Positions 26,738 to 35,360 of a stretch of DNA of 64,000 nt are shown one piece after another. A program made the position numbers and the translations under genes. The notes under the pieces are model-generated. The model was not told the origin of the DNA, made no database searches, and saw only the letters and a list, made by a program, of their open reading frames with translations. The stretch covers positions 8,804,001 to 8,868,000 of the forward strand of contig NZ_JAPELX010000001.1 of NCBI RefSeq assembly GCF_026343335.1. Direction: 5' to 3'. This DNA is from Streptomyces sp. NBC_00078. GTDB taxonomy: Bacteria; Actinomycetota; Actinomycetes; Streptomycetales; Streptomycetaceae. How positions within the stretch are numbered: position 1 is the first letter of the stretch; the number at the start of each line of letters is the position of its first letter.

Positions 26738-27673
26738 ATGTATCTCGAAGAGTCCCTCACCCCACCTGTCGATCTGGACGAGGCCGTCGCCGTCTTCGTA
26801 AGGCATCGCAGGCGGCTTTTCGGGATCGCCTACCGCATGCTCGGCAGCGCGGTCGAGGCCGAGGACGTGGTGCAGGAGGTGTGGCTGCGCTGGCAGATGA
26901 CCGATCGCTCGGTCGTGGTCAATCCCGTGGCCTTCCTCTCGAGTGCGACGACTCGTCTGGCCATCAACGTCGCGCAGTCGGCGCGCGTGCGTCGGGAGAC
27001 GTACATCGGGCCGTGGCTGCCTGAACCCGTCGACACGAGCGCGGACCCGGAGGTCGGCGCGCAGCGCGCGGAGGCAGTAGAACTGGCGCTGTTGCTGGTG
27101 CTGGAGAGACTGAATCCCGTCGAGCGCGCCGCCTATGTACTGCGCGAGGCGTTCGACTACGCCTACGCCGAGATCGCGGACATGCTCGAGCTCAGCCTCG
27201 TCAACGTGCGGAAGATCGTCAGCCGTGCACGTCGGCACCTGCTGGACGAGCAGCGGGAGAGTGTGGACGCCGCCGAGCACCGACGTCTGCTGGACGCGTT
27301 CGTCTCGGCGGCCCGCACGGGAGACATAGCGTCACTGGAAGCCCTGCTCACTCCGGATGCCGTCAGTCTGTCCGACGGCAACGGCATGCGGGGCTGTGCT
27401 CGTGTACCTGTGCTGGGGCGGGACCGTGTGGCCAGACTGTCGACCTATCGACAGCTTTGGCGGGGAGCCGTGCCCGAACTCGTCGATGCCAACGGGGCCA
27501 CGGGCGTGATGATCTCCCGGGACGGGCGGCCTCTCGCGTTCATGACGGTGGCCGCCTCGAAGGACGGCATTCACCAGGTGATGTGGGTGTTCCCCCCGAG
27601 CAAGGTCGCCGCGTTCCTCGATTCGCGTCGCCGAATCGCGGTCCTCCCCGGCGCTGTGCCGGATGGTGTGTGA
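26738..27673 (+). CDS. sigJ: ECF41-family RNA polymerase sigma factor (SigJ-like) with SnoaL-like extension
   Basis: 311 aa from the ATG at 26738. An in-frame ATG at 26699 would lie inside the probable promoter. Sigma region 2 (RRRLFGIAYRMLGSAVEAEDVVQEVWLRW) and region 4 (LNPVERAAYVLREAFDYAYAEIADMLELSLVNVRKIVSRARRHL) are complete. A C-terminal SnoaL/NTF2-like domain of about 110 residues (LLDAFVSAARTGDIASLEALL...) replaces a separate anti-sigma factor, as known for ECF41. The family's DGGGK motif reads DGNGM here, which could alter self-inhibition. The promoter upstream suggests autoregulation. Confidence 0.9.
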   Translation: MYLEESLTPPVDLDEAVAVFVRHRRRLFGIAYRMLGSAVEAEDVVQEVWLRWQMTDRSVVVNPVAFLSSATTRLAINVAQSARVRRETYIGPWLPEPVDTSADPEVGAQRAEAVELALLLVLERLNPVERAAYVLREAFDYAYAEIADMLELSLVNVRKIVSRARRHLLDEQRESVDAAEHRRLLDAFVSAARTGDIASLEALLTPDAVSLSDGNGMRGCARVPVLGRDRVARLSTYRQLWRGAVPELVDANGATGVMISRDGRPLAFMTVAASKDGIHQVMWVFPPSKVAAFLDSRRRIAVLPGAVPDGV

Positions 27674-27704
27674 GGGCGGCGCGGGTGTGCCTTTCGAGTC
27701 GGGG

Positions 27705-27723
27705 GGGGTGGACGGTCCACCCC
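27705..27723 (+). terminator. Hairpin after the ECF41 gene
   Basis: Perfect 9-bp arms GGGGTGGAC and GTCCACCCC around a single G, 31 bases after the stop. A second GC-rich stem (CGGGCCTG-like) follows at about 27731-27754. Confidence 0.6.
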
Positions 27724-27922
27724 AGCGGCACGGGCCCTGACCGAACAGGCCCGGTCATCACTGGAGACTGCCGGGCCCGGTGATCCAAGGGACGACCCTC
27801 AGGCCACCCCTGCCACTTCGGCGCTACCTCAGTTGTGTTCTCCCGCCCCATTGTGTTGAGCCTTGTGCCCCTTTACTGTTCGGCTTTGCCTGAGTCTGTT
27901 TGACCCTGAGTGCTCAGGCGGT

Positions 27923-30900
27923 ATGGAGGCCGCAGTGCGGGGTAATCGGATCGGTTCAGAAGGTACGAGATCTGGTCGGCGCCGGTGGTGGAGGGCGGTT
28001 CTGGCGACCTCCGCGACCATCGCCCTGGCCCTGGGCATGACCGCGCCCGCCGTGGCGCAGGACGTCGGCGGGCAGGCGCCCGCCGCCACTCCTGCCGCCA
28101 GTGCGCGGACGCACACCGTCACTCTCGATGGCTACTCGTTCCTCGTCGACGGCAAGCGCACCTACCTCTGGTCGGGCGAGTTCCACTACTTCCGGCTCCC
28201 GAGCCCGGACCTGTGGCGGGACATCTTCCAGAAGATGAAGGCCGCCGGATTCAACTCCACCTCGCTGTACTTCGACTGGGGATACCACTCGCCGAAGCCG
28301 GGTGTGTACGACTTCAGTGGCGTGCGTGACGTCGACAAACTGCTCGACATGGCCCAGGAGGCCGGGCTGTACGTGATCGCGCGCCCTGCGCCGTACATCA
28401 ACGCCGAGGTCGACAGCGGCGGCCTGCCCGGCTGGATGACCACCAAGGCCGGCCACAACCGCAGTGACGACCCGCAGTTCCTGAAGTACGCGGACGAGTG
28501 GCTGACCCAGATCGACCGGATCATCGCCCGCCACCAGCTGACCAACGGCACCGGGTCGGTCATCGCCTACCAGGTCGAGAACGAGTACTACAACGGCTCG
28601 GACGCCGGCCGCTCCTACATGAAGCACCTGGAGGACAAGGCCCGCGCCGACGGCATCACGGTACCGCTGACCGGCAACAACAACGGCACCTTCAACTCCG
28701 GTACCGGCGCCCTGGACGTCGACGGGCCGGACTCCTACCCGCAGGGTTTCGACTGCTCGAACCCCTCGAAGTGGAACGGCGTCCCCGACATCAGCTACGA
28801 CCACCCGGCCGGCAAGCCGCTGTACTCGCCGGAGTTCCAGGGCGGCGCCTTCGACCCCTGGGGCGGACCGGGCTACGACAAGTGCGCCCAGCTGATCAAC
28901 GACCAGTTCGCCAACGTGTTCTACAAACAGAACATAGCCGTCGGCGCCACCGCGCAGAGCTTCTACATGACCTACGGCGGCACCAACTGGGGCTGGCTGG
29001 GCATGCCGGAGAACTACACCTCGTACGACTACGGCGCGGCGATCCGCGAGAACCGCCAGCTCGATCCGAAGTACGACGAGGACAAGCTGATCGGGTACTT
29101 CACGCAGTCGGTCGCCCCGCTGACCAAGACCGAGGCGATCAGGGCCACACCGCCGGACGACTCGGCGGTCGTCGACACCGCACGGATGAACCCCGACACC
29201 AAGACGCAGTTCCACGTCCTGCGGCACGGGAACTCCACGTCCACCGCGGTCGACAAGACGCACATCTCGCTGGACCTCAACGCACAGCCGTCCACGGACA
29301 CCACCTACACCTACGACGACCCCGACTCCGCGCTGCAGTACACCGGTTCGTGGTCGCACGTGGCGAACCAGAGCTACACAGGCGGCGACTACAAGCACAC
29401 CGAGTCGTTCTCCAACAAGGCCGGTGACTCGCTCACCGTCCCCTTCGACGGCACCGCGGTCCGCTGGATCGGCCCGAAAACCAACAACCACGGCAACGCC
29501 GACGTCTACCTCGACGGCACCAAGGTGGCGACCGTCGACGACTCCGGCAGCGAGAACCAGGCGGTGATCTTCCAGAAGTCGGGCCTGACGGCTGGGGCGC
29601 ACACACTGAAGATCGTCGTCGGCGGGAACCACAGCTCGGGGTCCACGGACAACTACGTGTCCATCGACGCCATCGACGTGCCGACGGGAGCCGCCGCCTC
29701 GCAGCCCACCTACCCCCTCGTGCCGCAGCAACCGGGCACGGCGATCACACTCGACGGACGCGACGCGCACGTGATCGTGGCCAACTACCGGCTCGGGGAC
29801 GCGCAGCTGCAGTACTCGACCTCGGAGATCATGACCAGCGCGACCATCGGCAACCGGGACGTGGCCGTGCTCTACGGCGACCCGGCCAGCGACGGCGAAA
29901 CAGTCCTTCGCTACGCATCCAAACCCACCGTGACCACCACCGGCGGCACGGCCACGACCACCTGGGACGCGGCCACCGGTGACCTGCGGCTGAACTACAC
30001 CCACAAGGGCCTCGCCCGCATCAGCATCAGCGGCGGCGGGCAGCGCCCGCTACTCCTGCTCGTCGGCGACAAGGCCACGGCGAAGACCTTCTGGCGTCAG
30101 GACACGGCGAGCGGTCCGGTGCTCGTGCGCGGCACCCACCTGCTGCGGACGGCGACCAGCCTGAAAGACGGCCGTACCGTGGCCCTCACCGGTGACAACG
30201 CCGACGACAAGAACATCGAGGTGTTCACCTCCGCTGCCCATGTCACCTGGAACGGCAGGCCGTTGGACACTCAGGCCGCCGGCGCCGCAAGCCTCACCGG
30301 GAAGATTCCGGCGGCCGCCGCGATACACCTGCCGACTCTGACGAACTGGAAGCACGCCGAGGAATCCCCCGAAGCGGCCCCCGGTTTCGACGACTCCAGC
30401 TGGCAGGTGGCCGACAAGACAACCACCAACAGCGTCTCCGGCGCCAACTCGCTGCCGGTGCTCTACGCGGACGACTACGGCTTCCACACCGGCAACACCT
30501 GGTACCGCGGACGCTTCCGCGCCACCGGCAAGGAGACCGGCATCCACCTGGTCTCGGACTCCGGCGGAGACGCGCAGGCGTTCTCCGCCTGGCTGGGCAA
30601 CACCTTCCTGGGCAGCTCCACCACAGGCCGTGCCGACTTCACCTTCCCGGCCGGTTCGGTGAAATCCAAGGGCGACAACGTCATCTCCGTACTCACCGTG
30701 AACATGGGGCACGAGGAGGACTACAACTCGACCAACGGCAACAAGACCGCGCGCGGCCTGACCAGCGCCTCTCTCCTCGGGGCGCCGCTGACCTCCGTCA
30801 CCTGGCGGCTGCAGGGCGTACGGGGCGGCGAGGACCTCCAGGACACGGTGCGCGGCCCCCTCTCGACGGGCGGTCTGTACGGCGAGCGGGCCGGCTGGTC

Positions 30901-32110
30901 CCTGCCGGGCTACCCGGACGACAAGTGGAAGCGGGTGTCCCTGCCGACGACCGACAGCCGTCCCGGGGTGTCCTGGTACCGCACCGACGCCAACCTGGAC
31001 CTGCCGCGCGGCCAGGACACCTCGCTCGGGCTGACGTTCACCGACGACCCGTCACGCAAGTACCGTGCCACGATCTTCGTGAACGGCTGGCAGGTCGGCA
31101 ACTACGTCAACTACCTCGGCCCGCAGCACACCTTCCCCGTTCCCAACGGGATTCTGAACCCGAACGGCCACAACAGCATCTCCATCGCCGTGTGGAACCT
31201 GGACGGCAGCACCGGCGGGCTGGGCAAGGTCTCGCTCACCGACTACGGCAGCTATGCCTCGTCTCTGCGCGTCGCCCAGAACGACAGCCCCCGCTACGAT
31301 CCCCGGACGTACGCGATGCCGAAGCGTCCGGGTGCGGATGTCAAGCTGGACGTCCCGGACACCGCTCAGTCAGGACAGCCCTTCACGGCCAAGGCGACAG
31401 TGCAGGTACCGAAGGACAAGCCCTCCGCCTCCCGGCTGACGTCCTCGCTGTCCGCGCCCGACGGCTGGAGCGTGAGTGCACCGAGCCCAACGTCCGTCAA
31501 GCGCCTGCAACCCGGCCAGTCGGCAACCTTCAGCTGGAAAGTCGAACCGCCCGCCGGGAAGCTGCCGTCCGCCTCAGCACTCACCACCACGGTGCACTAC
31601 CGGCAGAACGGGCGGCAGGCCGCCGCCGGTGACGAGCGCATCGTCGGCGGGATCCCGCCCGCTCCGCCGGCCGGGAAGAGCGCCGTGAGCGACCTGCCGT
31701 TCTTGTCGTCCACCAACGGGTGGGGCCCGGTCGAGCGTGACAGCAGCGTCGGCGAGCAGGCGGCCGGTGATGGCCGTCGGATCACTGTTGACGGTGCCGA
31801 CTACGCCAAGGGCCTGGGCACCAACGCGGTCAGTGACGTGGAGCTCTACCTCGCAGGAAAGTGCTCTCGGTTGACAGCGGACGTCGGTGTCGACGACGAG
31901 ACAGGCGGTGCGGGAACGGTGACGTTCTCCGTGATCGCCGATGGCAAGACCTTGGTGACCACGCCGACGATCCATGGCAAACAGGCTGCGGTGCCGATCG
32001 ATGTCGACGTCAGCGGCGCCCAAGTTGTCGACCTCAAGGTCGGCGACGCCGGCGACGGCAATGGCAACGACCACGGTGACTGGGGGACGCCGACGCTGAC
32101 CTGCGGCTAG
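27923..32110 (+). CDS. Large secreted GH35 beta-galactosidase with NPCBM domain
   Basis: 1395 aa. A signal peptide ends near residue 45. The GH35 barrel (about 65-400) starts with YSFLVDGKRTYLWSGEFHYFRLP and carries the acid/base Glu in QVENEYYNG (E221) and the nucleophile Glu in YSPEFQGG (E304). Beta-rich domains follow, including a carbohydrate-binding-like segment (about 485-590) and jelly-roll domains (about 830-1130). A C-terminal NPCBM domain (about 1265-1395) begins at SAVSDLPFLSSTNGWGPVERD. The enzyme should release terminal beta-galactose from galactan-type polymers outside the cell. The stop TAG is formed by the TA target site of an IS630 element plus the first G of that element, yet excision would restore a TAG at the same place, so the protein is probably unaltered. 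Confidence 0.93.
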   Translation: MEAAVRGNRIGSEGTRSGRRRWWRAVLATSATIALALGMTAPAVAQDVGGQAPAATPAASARTHTVTLDGYSFLVDGKRTYLWSGEFHYFRLPSPDLWRDIFQKMKAAGFNSTSLYFDWGYHSPKPGVYDFSGVRDVDKLLDMAQEAGLYVIARPAPYINAEVDSGGLPGWMTTKAGHNRSDDPQFLKYADEWLTQIDRIIARHQLTNGTGSVIAYQVENEYYNGSDAGRSYMKHLEDKARADGITVPLTGNNNGTFNSGTGALDVDGPDSYPQGFDCSNPSKWNGVPDISYDHPAGKPLYSPEFQGGAFDPWGGPGYDKCAQLINDQFANVFYKQNIAVGATAQSFYMTYGGTNWGWLGMPENYTSYDYGAAIRENRQLDPKYDEDKLIGYFTQSVAPLTKTEAIRATPPDDSAVVDTARMNPDTKTQFHVLRHGNSTSTAVDKTHISLDLNAQPSTDTTYTYDDPDSALQYTGSWSHVANQSYTGGDYKHTESFSNKAGDSLTVPFDGTAVRWIGPKTNNHGNADVYLDGTKVATVDDSGSENQAVIFQKSGLTAGAHTLKIVVGGNHSSGSTDNYVSIDAIDVPTGAAASQPTYPLVPQQPGTAITLDGRDAHVIVANYRLGDAQLQYSTSEIMTSATIGNRDVAVLYGDPASDGETVLRYASKPTVTTTGGTATTTWDAATGDLRLNYTHKGLARISISGGGQRPLLLLVGDKATAKTFWRQDTASGPVLVRGTHLLRTATSLKDGRTVALTGDNADDKNIEVFTSAAHVTWNGRPLDTQAAGAASLTGKIPAAAAIHLPTLTNWKHAEESPEAAPGFDDSSWQVADKTTTNSVSGANSLPVLYADDYGFHTGNTWYRGRFRATGKETGIHLVSDSGGDAQAFSAWLGNTFLGSSTTGRADFTFPAGSVKSKGDNVISVLTVNMGHEEDYNSTNGNKTARGLTSASLLGAPLTSVTWRLQGVRGGEDLQDTVRGPLSTGGLYGERAGWSLPGYPDDKWKRVSLPTTDSRPGVSWYRTDANLDLPRGQDTSLGLTFTDDPSRKYRATIFVNGWQVGNYVNYLGPQHTFPVPNGILNPNGHNSISIAVWNLDGSTGGLGKVSLTDYGSYASSLRVAQNDSPRYDPRTYAMPKRPGADVKLDVPDTAQSGQPFTAKATVQVPKDKPSASRLTSSLSAPDGWSVSAPSPTSVKRLQPGQSATFSWKVEPPAGKLPSASALTTTVHYRQNGRQAAAGDERIVGGIPPAPPAGKSAVSDLPFLSSTNGWGPVERDSSVGEQAAGDGRRITVDGADYAKGLGTNAVSDVELYLAGKCSRLTADVGVDDETGGAGTVTFSVIADGKTLVTTPTIHGKQAAVPIDVDVSGAQVVDLKVGDAGDGNGNDHGDWGTPTLTCG

Positions 32111-32139
32111 TGCTCTGACCGCATACCTTCGCCGGGTTG
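32110..32139 (+). repeat. Left terminal inverted repeat of the IS630 element
   Basis: Begins GTGCTCTGACC and ends TTCGCCGGGTTG; 26 of 30 bases match the inverted right end at 34046-34075, including 11 perfect outermost bases. Confidence 0.9.
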
Positions 32140-32148
32140 AGCGGGTGT

Positions 32149-32841
32149 GTGGCCATTGATGCCGGCTACCTGGCCGTGGCATCCGCCTATGCTCGGCTCG
32201 TGCAGCCGCTTTCCGACAGCAGCAATCCGTTGGTCACGGCGTTCCCAGCCGAGCTTGCAAGCGATGCCGAGGCAGTCCTGGCGGTGATGCCTGATTCTCG
32301 GTTCCCGCCGCATGCCTCGTTCTCGGTCGCTGTAGAGGGCCAGCAGGTTTTGATCCCCGGCCGCCTCTACAACGGCGAGCCGCCAACTGACGCGGTGGCG
32401 TCGCTTTCGTCGCGCCAACGGCAGCTTCTGCACTGTCTGTACTCAAGGCACTGCGACGGGGTGGTCAGACAGCGTCATCTGGAGAAGGTCGTTGGTTCCA
32501 CGGACCCATGGGTCGTCCCCTTCGTCGTGCAGCTGGTTGGCGAGTACGTCTTGGAAATCCTGGTGGTCATCTGCGATGAGCTCCGTGGCCTCGCCACGCC
32601 CGGCACCTGCGGCCACCTCGCTTACGGGCAGTTCATCGTGGACAACCCGGCCTTCTTCGCACGCACGCAACGGCGGGTCGTGAGCTACTGGAACTGCTAC
32701 TACCGGGGCACCTACGCGAGCTTCCGGGGCTACCCAGGGTGCACTCTTCTTGACCTCCTACGGTCCGCTGCCTCCGACAGAGCAGGGCGTCCCTGGCCCA
32801 ACCTCGCTCCAGTCGGCGCCAGCGTGGACGGCTACTGCTAG
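32149..32841 (+). CDS. Passenger gene of unknown function inside the IS630 element
   Basis: About 230 aa from GTG 32149; the frame is also open from TTG 32137, and a later start near 32200 is possible since no clear ribosome binding site is seen. Recognisable features are LSSRQRQLLHCLYSRHCDG, WVVPFVVQLVGEYVLEIL and FARTQRRVVSYWNCYYRG. I recall similar hypothetical proteins from actinobacteria, but no function is established. No transmembrane span, signal peptide or known catalytic motif stands out. It is convergent with the transposase (28-bp gap), lies fully between the inverted repeats and ends with its own stop. It could be cargo or an accessory transposition protein. Confidence 0.65.
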   Translation: MAIDAGYLAVASAYARLVQPLSDSSNPLVTAFPAELASDAEAVLAVMPDSRFPPHASFSVAVEGQQVLIPGRLYNGEPPTDAVASLSSRQRQLLHCLYSRHCDGVVRQRHLEKVVGSTDPWVVPFVVQLVGEYVLEILVVICDELRGLATPGTCGHLAYGQFIVDNPAFFARTQRRVVSYWNCYYRGTYASFRGYPGCTLLDLLRSAASDRAGRPWPNLAPVGASVDGYC

Positions 32842-32869
32842 GACTCGGCCGGGAAAGATATCCGGCCGG

Positions 32870-33991
32870 TCAAGCGGCATCGGCGAGGGGACGTCCGCCC
32901 CAACGGATGCCCTTCTCGCTGCGGATGCGAGCGCGCTCGCGGCGCTGGGCTGCCAGCACGTCGGGGTGACGGGCATTCGCGTTGCGCCAGCGCAGATAGG
33001 CGTGCAGGGCCCGGGTCTGCACGGTGTGGTTGCGGTGGTTGGAGTTCGCGACGGTGAACTGCCGCAACGGTCCGAAGTGCGCCTCGATCGGGTTGGCCCA
33101 GGACGCGTATGTCGGCGTGAAGCACAGCTCGACGCGGTTCTTCTTCGCCCAGCGGCGGATCGTCTCGCCCTTGTGGGCGGACAGGTTGTCCAGGATGACG
33201 TAGATCGGGGCGCCGTCCGGGCGGGCGGCCCGGATCGACCTGAGCGCGGCCAGGGTGTTCGCGGCCCCCTTCTTCCGGCGGTTGACGCCCCAGAGCGTGT
33301 CGTCGCCGACCGAATAGCAGCCGTGGAAGTACCTGACGCCGTGGGTGCGGTGGTAGGTCGCCGGGTGCCGCTCGGGATGACTGGCGGGAGCCCAGCACGC
33401 ACCGCCGGTGGGGCGGATTCCGAGCGGGCCGAACTCGTCGAACGCGAAGACCCGGTCCGGGAAGCGGTCCAGGACCTCCTCGATCCGGTCCAGCTTTGCC
33501 TCGCGGTCGGGGTCCGGGGACTCCTTCCACGTCTTGGTGCGCTGGAAGGTGATGCCGCGGCGGGCGAGCAGACGGCGTAATGCCTCGCGACCGATGCGGA
33601 TGACCCGCCCATGGACTTTCCGCAGGTAGGCGGCGAGTTTGCGGATGGACCAGCGGGTGAAGAGCTGGCCGAGCTTGGTCGGGCGGGTGGTGGCCGTCTG
33701 GACGACGAAGTCCTCGTCGTCAGGACTGAGCAGGCGGGGACGGCCTCCCGCCCACCGAGGGTCCAGACAGGCCAGGCCGATCTCGTTGAACCGGTGGATC
33801 ACATCCCGGACTGTGTCCTCGTCGGCCTGCACCAGCTGGGCGATCACCGGGACCCGGTTCCCGCCAGCCGACGCCAGTAGCATCATCGCGCGTCGGAAGC
33901 GCACCGAACTGGTGCTGCCCCGGCGCACGATCTGCTGCAGCTTCTGCCCCTCCTGGTCGGTCAACCTGCGCACGCGGACAGGCTCAGCCAC
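32870..33991 (-). CDS. IS630-family transposase
   Basis: 373 aa from GTG 33991; the frame is open to 34048, but that would run into the inverted repeat. An N-terminal helix-turn-helix region (VPVIAQLVQADEDTVRDVIHRFNEIG and a second winged part) precedes the DDE domain: Asp in FAFDEFGPLG, Asp in YVILDNLSAHKG and Glu in WANPIEAHFG. No frameshift or stop is present, so the protein looks functional. It catalyses cut-and-paste insertion at TA. Confidence 0.93.
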   Translation of the reverse strand: MAEPVRVRRLTDQEGQKLQQIVRRGSTSSVRFRRAMMLLASAGGNRVPVIAQLVQADEDTVRDVIHRFNEIGLACLDPRWAGGRPRLLSPDDEDFVVQTATTRPTKLGQLFTRWSIRKLAAYLRKVHGRVIRIGREALRRLLARRGITFQRTKTWKESPDPDREAKLDRIEEVLDRFPDRVFAFDEFGPLGIRPTGGACWAPASHPERHPATYHRTHGVRYFHGCYSVGDDTLWGVNRRKKGAANTLAALRSIRAARPDGAPIYVILDNLSAHKGETIRRWAKKNRVELCFTPTYASWANPIEAHFGPLRQFTVANSNHRNHTVQTRALHAYLRWRNANARHPDVLAAQRRERARIRSEKGIRWGGRPLADAA

Positions 33992-34045
33992 CGCACCCCC
34001 AGCACTCGGATCGGACGTCACCGCACATCCAACCGCCCCGACCAC

Positions 34046-34075
34046 CAACCCGGCGAACCAATGTGGTCAGAGCAC
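34046..34075 (-). repeat. Right terminal inverted repeat of the IS630 element
   Basis: Inverted copy of 32110-32139 with four mismatches. It ends GGTCAGAGCAC next to the TA duplication. Confidence 0.9.
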
Positions 34076-34120
34076 TAGGGACCGCCTGCAAGCAGGGCTT
34101 GCCCAGAACAGCGACGATGC

Positions 34121-34162
34121 ACGACAAGACCGCCGCCTCACACGAGGCGGCGGTCTTGTCGT
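34121..34162 (+). terminator. Strong hairpin, probably the native GH35 terminator
   Basis: Perfect 18-bp arms (34121-34138 and 34145-34162) around a 6-base loop. Without the IS630 insertion it would lie about 43 bases after the GH35 stop. It is now about 2 kb away. The stretch 34163-34354 shows nothing further. Confidence 0.8.
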
Positions 34163-34354
34163 ACCTGCGCCGCAACACCTTTCCCAGCATCCGCCGTTGC
34201 GTGAGCACGCGACCGCCCCGGGGGTAAACCCGGTGATCACGGGTGGGCGCCGCAGCACGGCCCCCGCTCGCCGGCGTACGAAGCGAGGGAGACCGTCGGT
34301 AGTCCTCGCAACGCCGCAGCACCGGGGAAACGGCGTCGGACCGGGCCGGGTGGT

Positions 34355-34807
34355 CTAAAGCGGTTGCGGCTCCCTCATCGGGGCGAGTTCGGGCCGGCCG
34401 AACAGCAGGGCGTAGCCGGTGGGGAGCTGTTGGAGGATGCGGGTGATCAGGTCGGGGCCGGCGTAGGCGGCGACGGCGGAGAAGACGGAGCCGGTGTCCC
34501 AGCGGGTGGTGGCCAGGGAGGCGCCGGTATGGGCTGCGAGGTCCTTGACGAACGACCAGCCGTTCAGAGGCTGGTGGTCGGGGATCTGCGCGGTCAGTAC
34601 GCGTGCGGCTTTCAAGGGCAGGCAGGCGGCCAGGTCGACGCGTTCGTCGCCGGTCAGCTGGCGTCCCAGTCCGGCAAGAACCAGGCGGACGGCTTCGTCG
34701 GCTCGCTCGTGGGTGGGGTAGGCGCCCTCGTAGCGGACCTTCTCCAGCATCTGCTCGTATGCCGTCCCGTACGCCTGCTGGGACGGTGCGTGCTGGTGGG
34801 AGATCAC
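34355..34807 (-). CDS. DUF2267 family protein (second copy)
   Basis: 150 aa. The DUF2267 pattern is clear: YEQMLEKVRYEGAYPTHERADEAVRLVLAGLGRQLTGDERVDLAACLP in the first half and a matching helical repeat in the second, ending LPTGYALLFGRPE. It is a helical cytosolic protein of unknown function, often near stress genes. It is the third gene in the hsp20 direction, 55 bp after its paralogue. It probably belongs to the hsp20 transcript. Confidence 0.85.
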   Translation of the reverse strand: MISHQHAPSQQAYGTAYEQMLEKVRYEGAYPTHERADEAVRLVLAGLGRQLTGDERVDLAACLPLKAARVLTAQIPDHQPLNGWSFVKDLAAHTGASLATTRWDTGSVFSAVAAYAGPDLITRILQQLPTGYALLFGRPELAPMREPQPL

Positions 34808-34862
34808 TGGGATGATTGCCTTTCTTGCTGTGGCCGGTGTTCGGGCACCGGGTGCGGGACGG

Positions 34863-35258
34863 TCAGGTGGGCTGGGGGCGGCCGAAGAGCAGGTCGTAGC
34901 CGACGGGGAGCTGGAGCAGGATCTGGCCCAGCAGGTCCTCGCCGGCGGCGTCGGCGACGGTCGACAGCACGGCGCTCACGTCCCAGGCCGCGGTCTGCTC
35001 GGTGGCGCCTTCGATCCACGCGGCGGTCGCGCGGACGAACCGCTCCGGGGGCAGCGGCTCGGCACTCTGCAGCGGGTTGAGCAGGATCAGCGCGAACGCG
35101 TCAGGCAGGCGCGCCGCGAGCTGGGCGCGGACGTCGCCGACGAGGTGCGCGCCGAGGAGGGCCAGTACCACACGGGCCGCACGCTCCGCTTCCTCCGCAG
35201 AGTCGTAGCGGCCGCGTTCCATCACGTGGCCGAGGAACGCTTCGCGTCGCAGAGTCAT
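34863..35258 (-). CDS. DUF2267 family protein (first copy)
   Basis: 131 aa. It has the same fold signature as the next gene: REAFLGHVMERGRYDSAEEAERAARVVLALLGAHLVGDVRAQLAARLP, ending LPVGYDLLFGRPQ. Both proteins share the Q-LP-GY-LLFGRP ending, so they are recent paralogues. It begins 102 bp after hsp20 in the same direction. Function is unknown; heat induction is inferred from the operon. Confidence 0.85.
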   Translation of the reverse strand: MTLRREAFLGHVMERGRYDSAEEAERAARVVLALLGAHLVGDVRAQLAARLPDAFALILLNPLQSAEPLPPERFVRATAAWIEGATEQTAAWDVSAVLSTVADAAGEDLLGQILLQLPVGYDLLFGRPQPT

Positions 35259-35360
35259 CTCGGCTGCCGCCCCTTCTTCTTCGGACTGCCCACGGGGGGG
35301 TGCGGAGAGAGGGGTGAGGGGGAGATCAGGTGCCCGCCCTCCGCACCCGTCCGGCCGGTG

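Larger units (their letters stand above)
32108..34077. mobile_element. IS630-family element with a passenger gene, inserted in the GH35 stop codon
   Basis: The element spans 32110-34075 (1966 bp) and is flanked by TA on both sides (32108-32109 and 34076-34077), the standard IS630/Tc1 target duplication. Its 30-bp terminal inverted repeats match at 26 positions. It contains a transposase on the minus strand and, facing it, an unrelated gene of about 700 bp. IS630 elements usually carry only the transposase in 1.0-1.2 kb, so this one is oversized by the passenger. Confidence 0.88.

Noticed and set aside
27905..27918. CCTGAG-TG-CTCAGG dyad just before the GH35 start as an operator
   Set aside because: Six-base arms overlapping the ribosome binding area are too weak to call without further sites.
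27956..30004. Minus-strand frame of about 680 codons opposite the GH35 gene
   Set aside because: Val/Gly/Arg-rich shadow; the plus-strand gene has clear catalytic motifs.
32842..32869. An inner left end for the IS630 element directly after the transposase stop, which would exclude the passenger gene
   Set aside because: No match to the right-end GTGCTCTGACC sequence is present here, while a 26/30 match with TA lies at 32108-32139.
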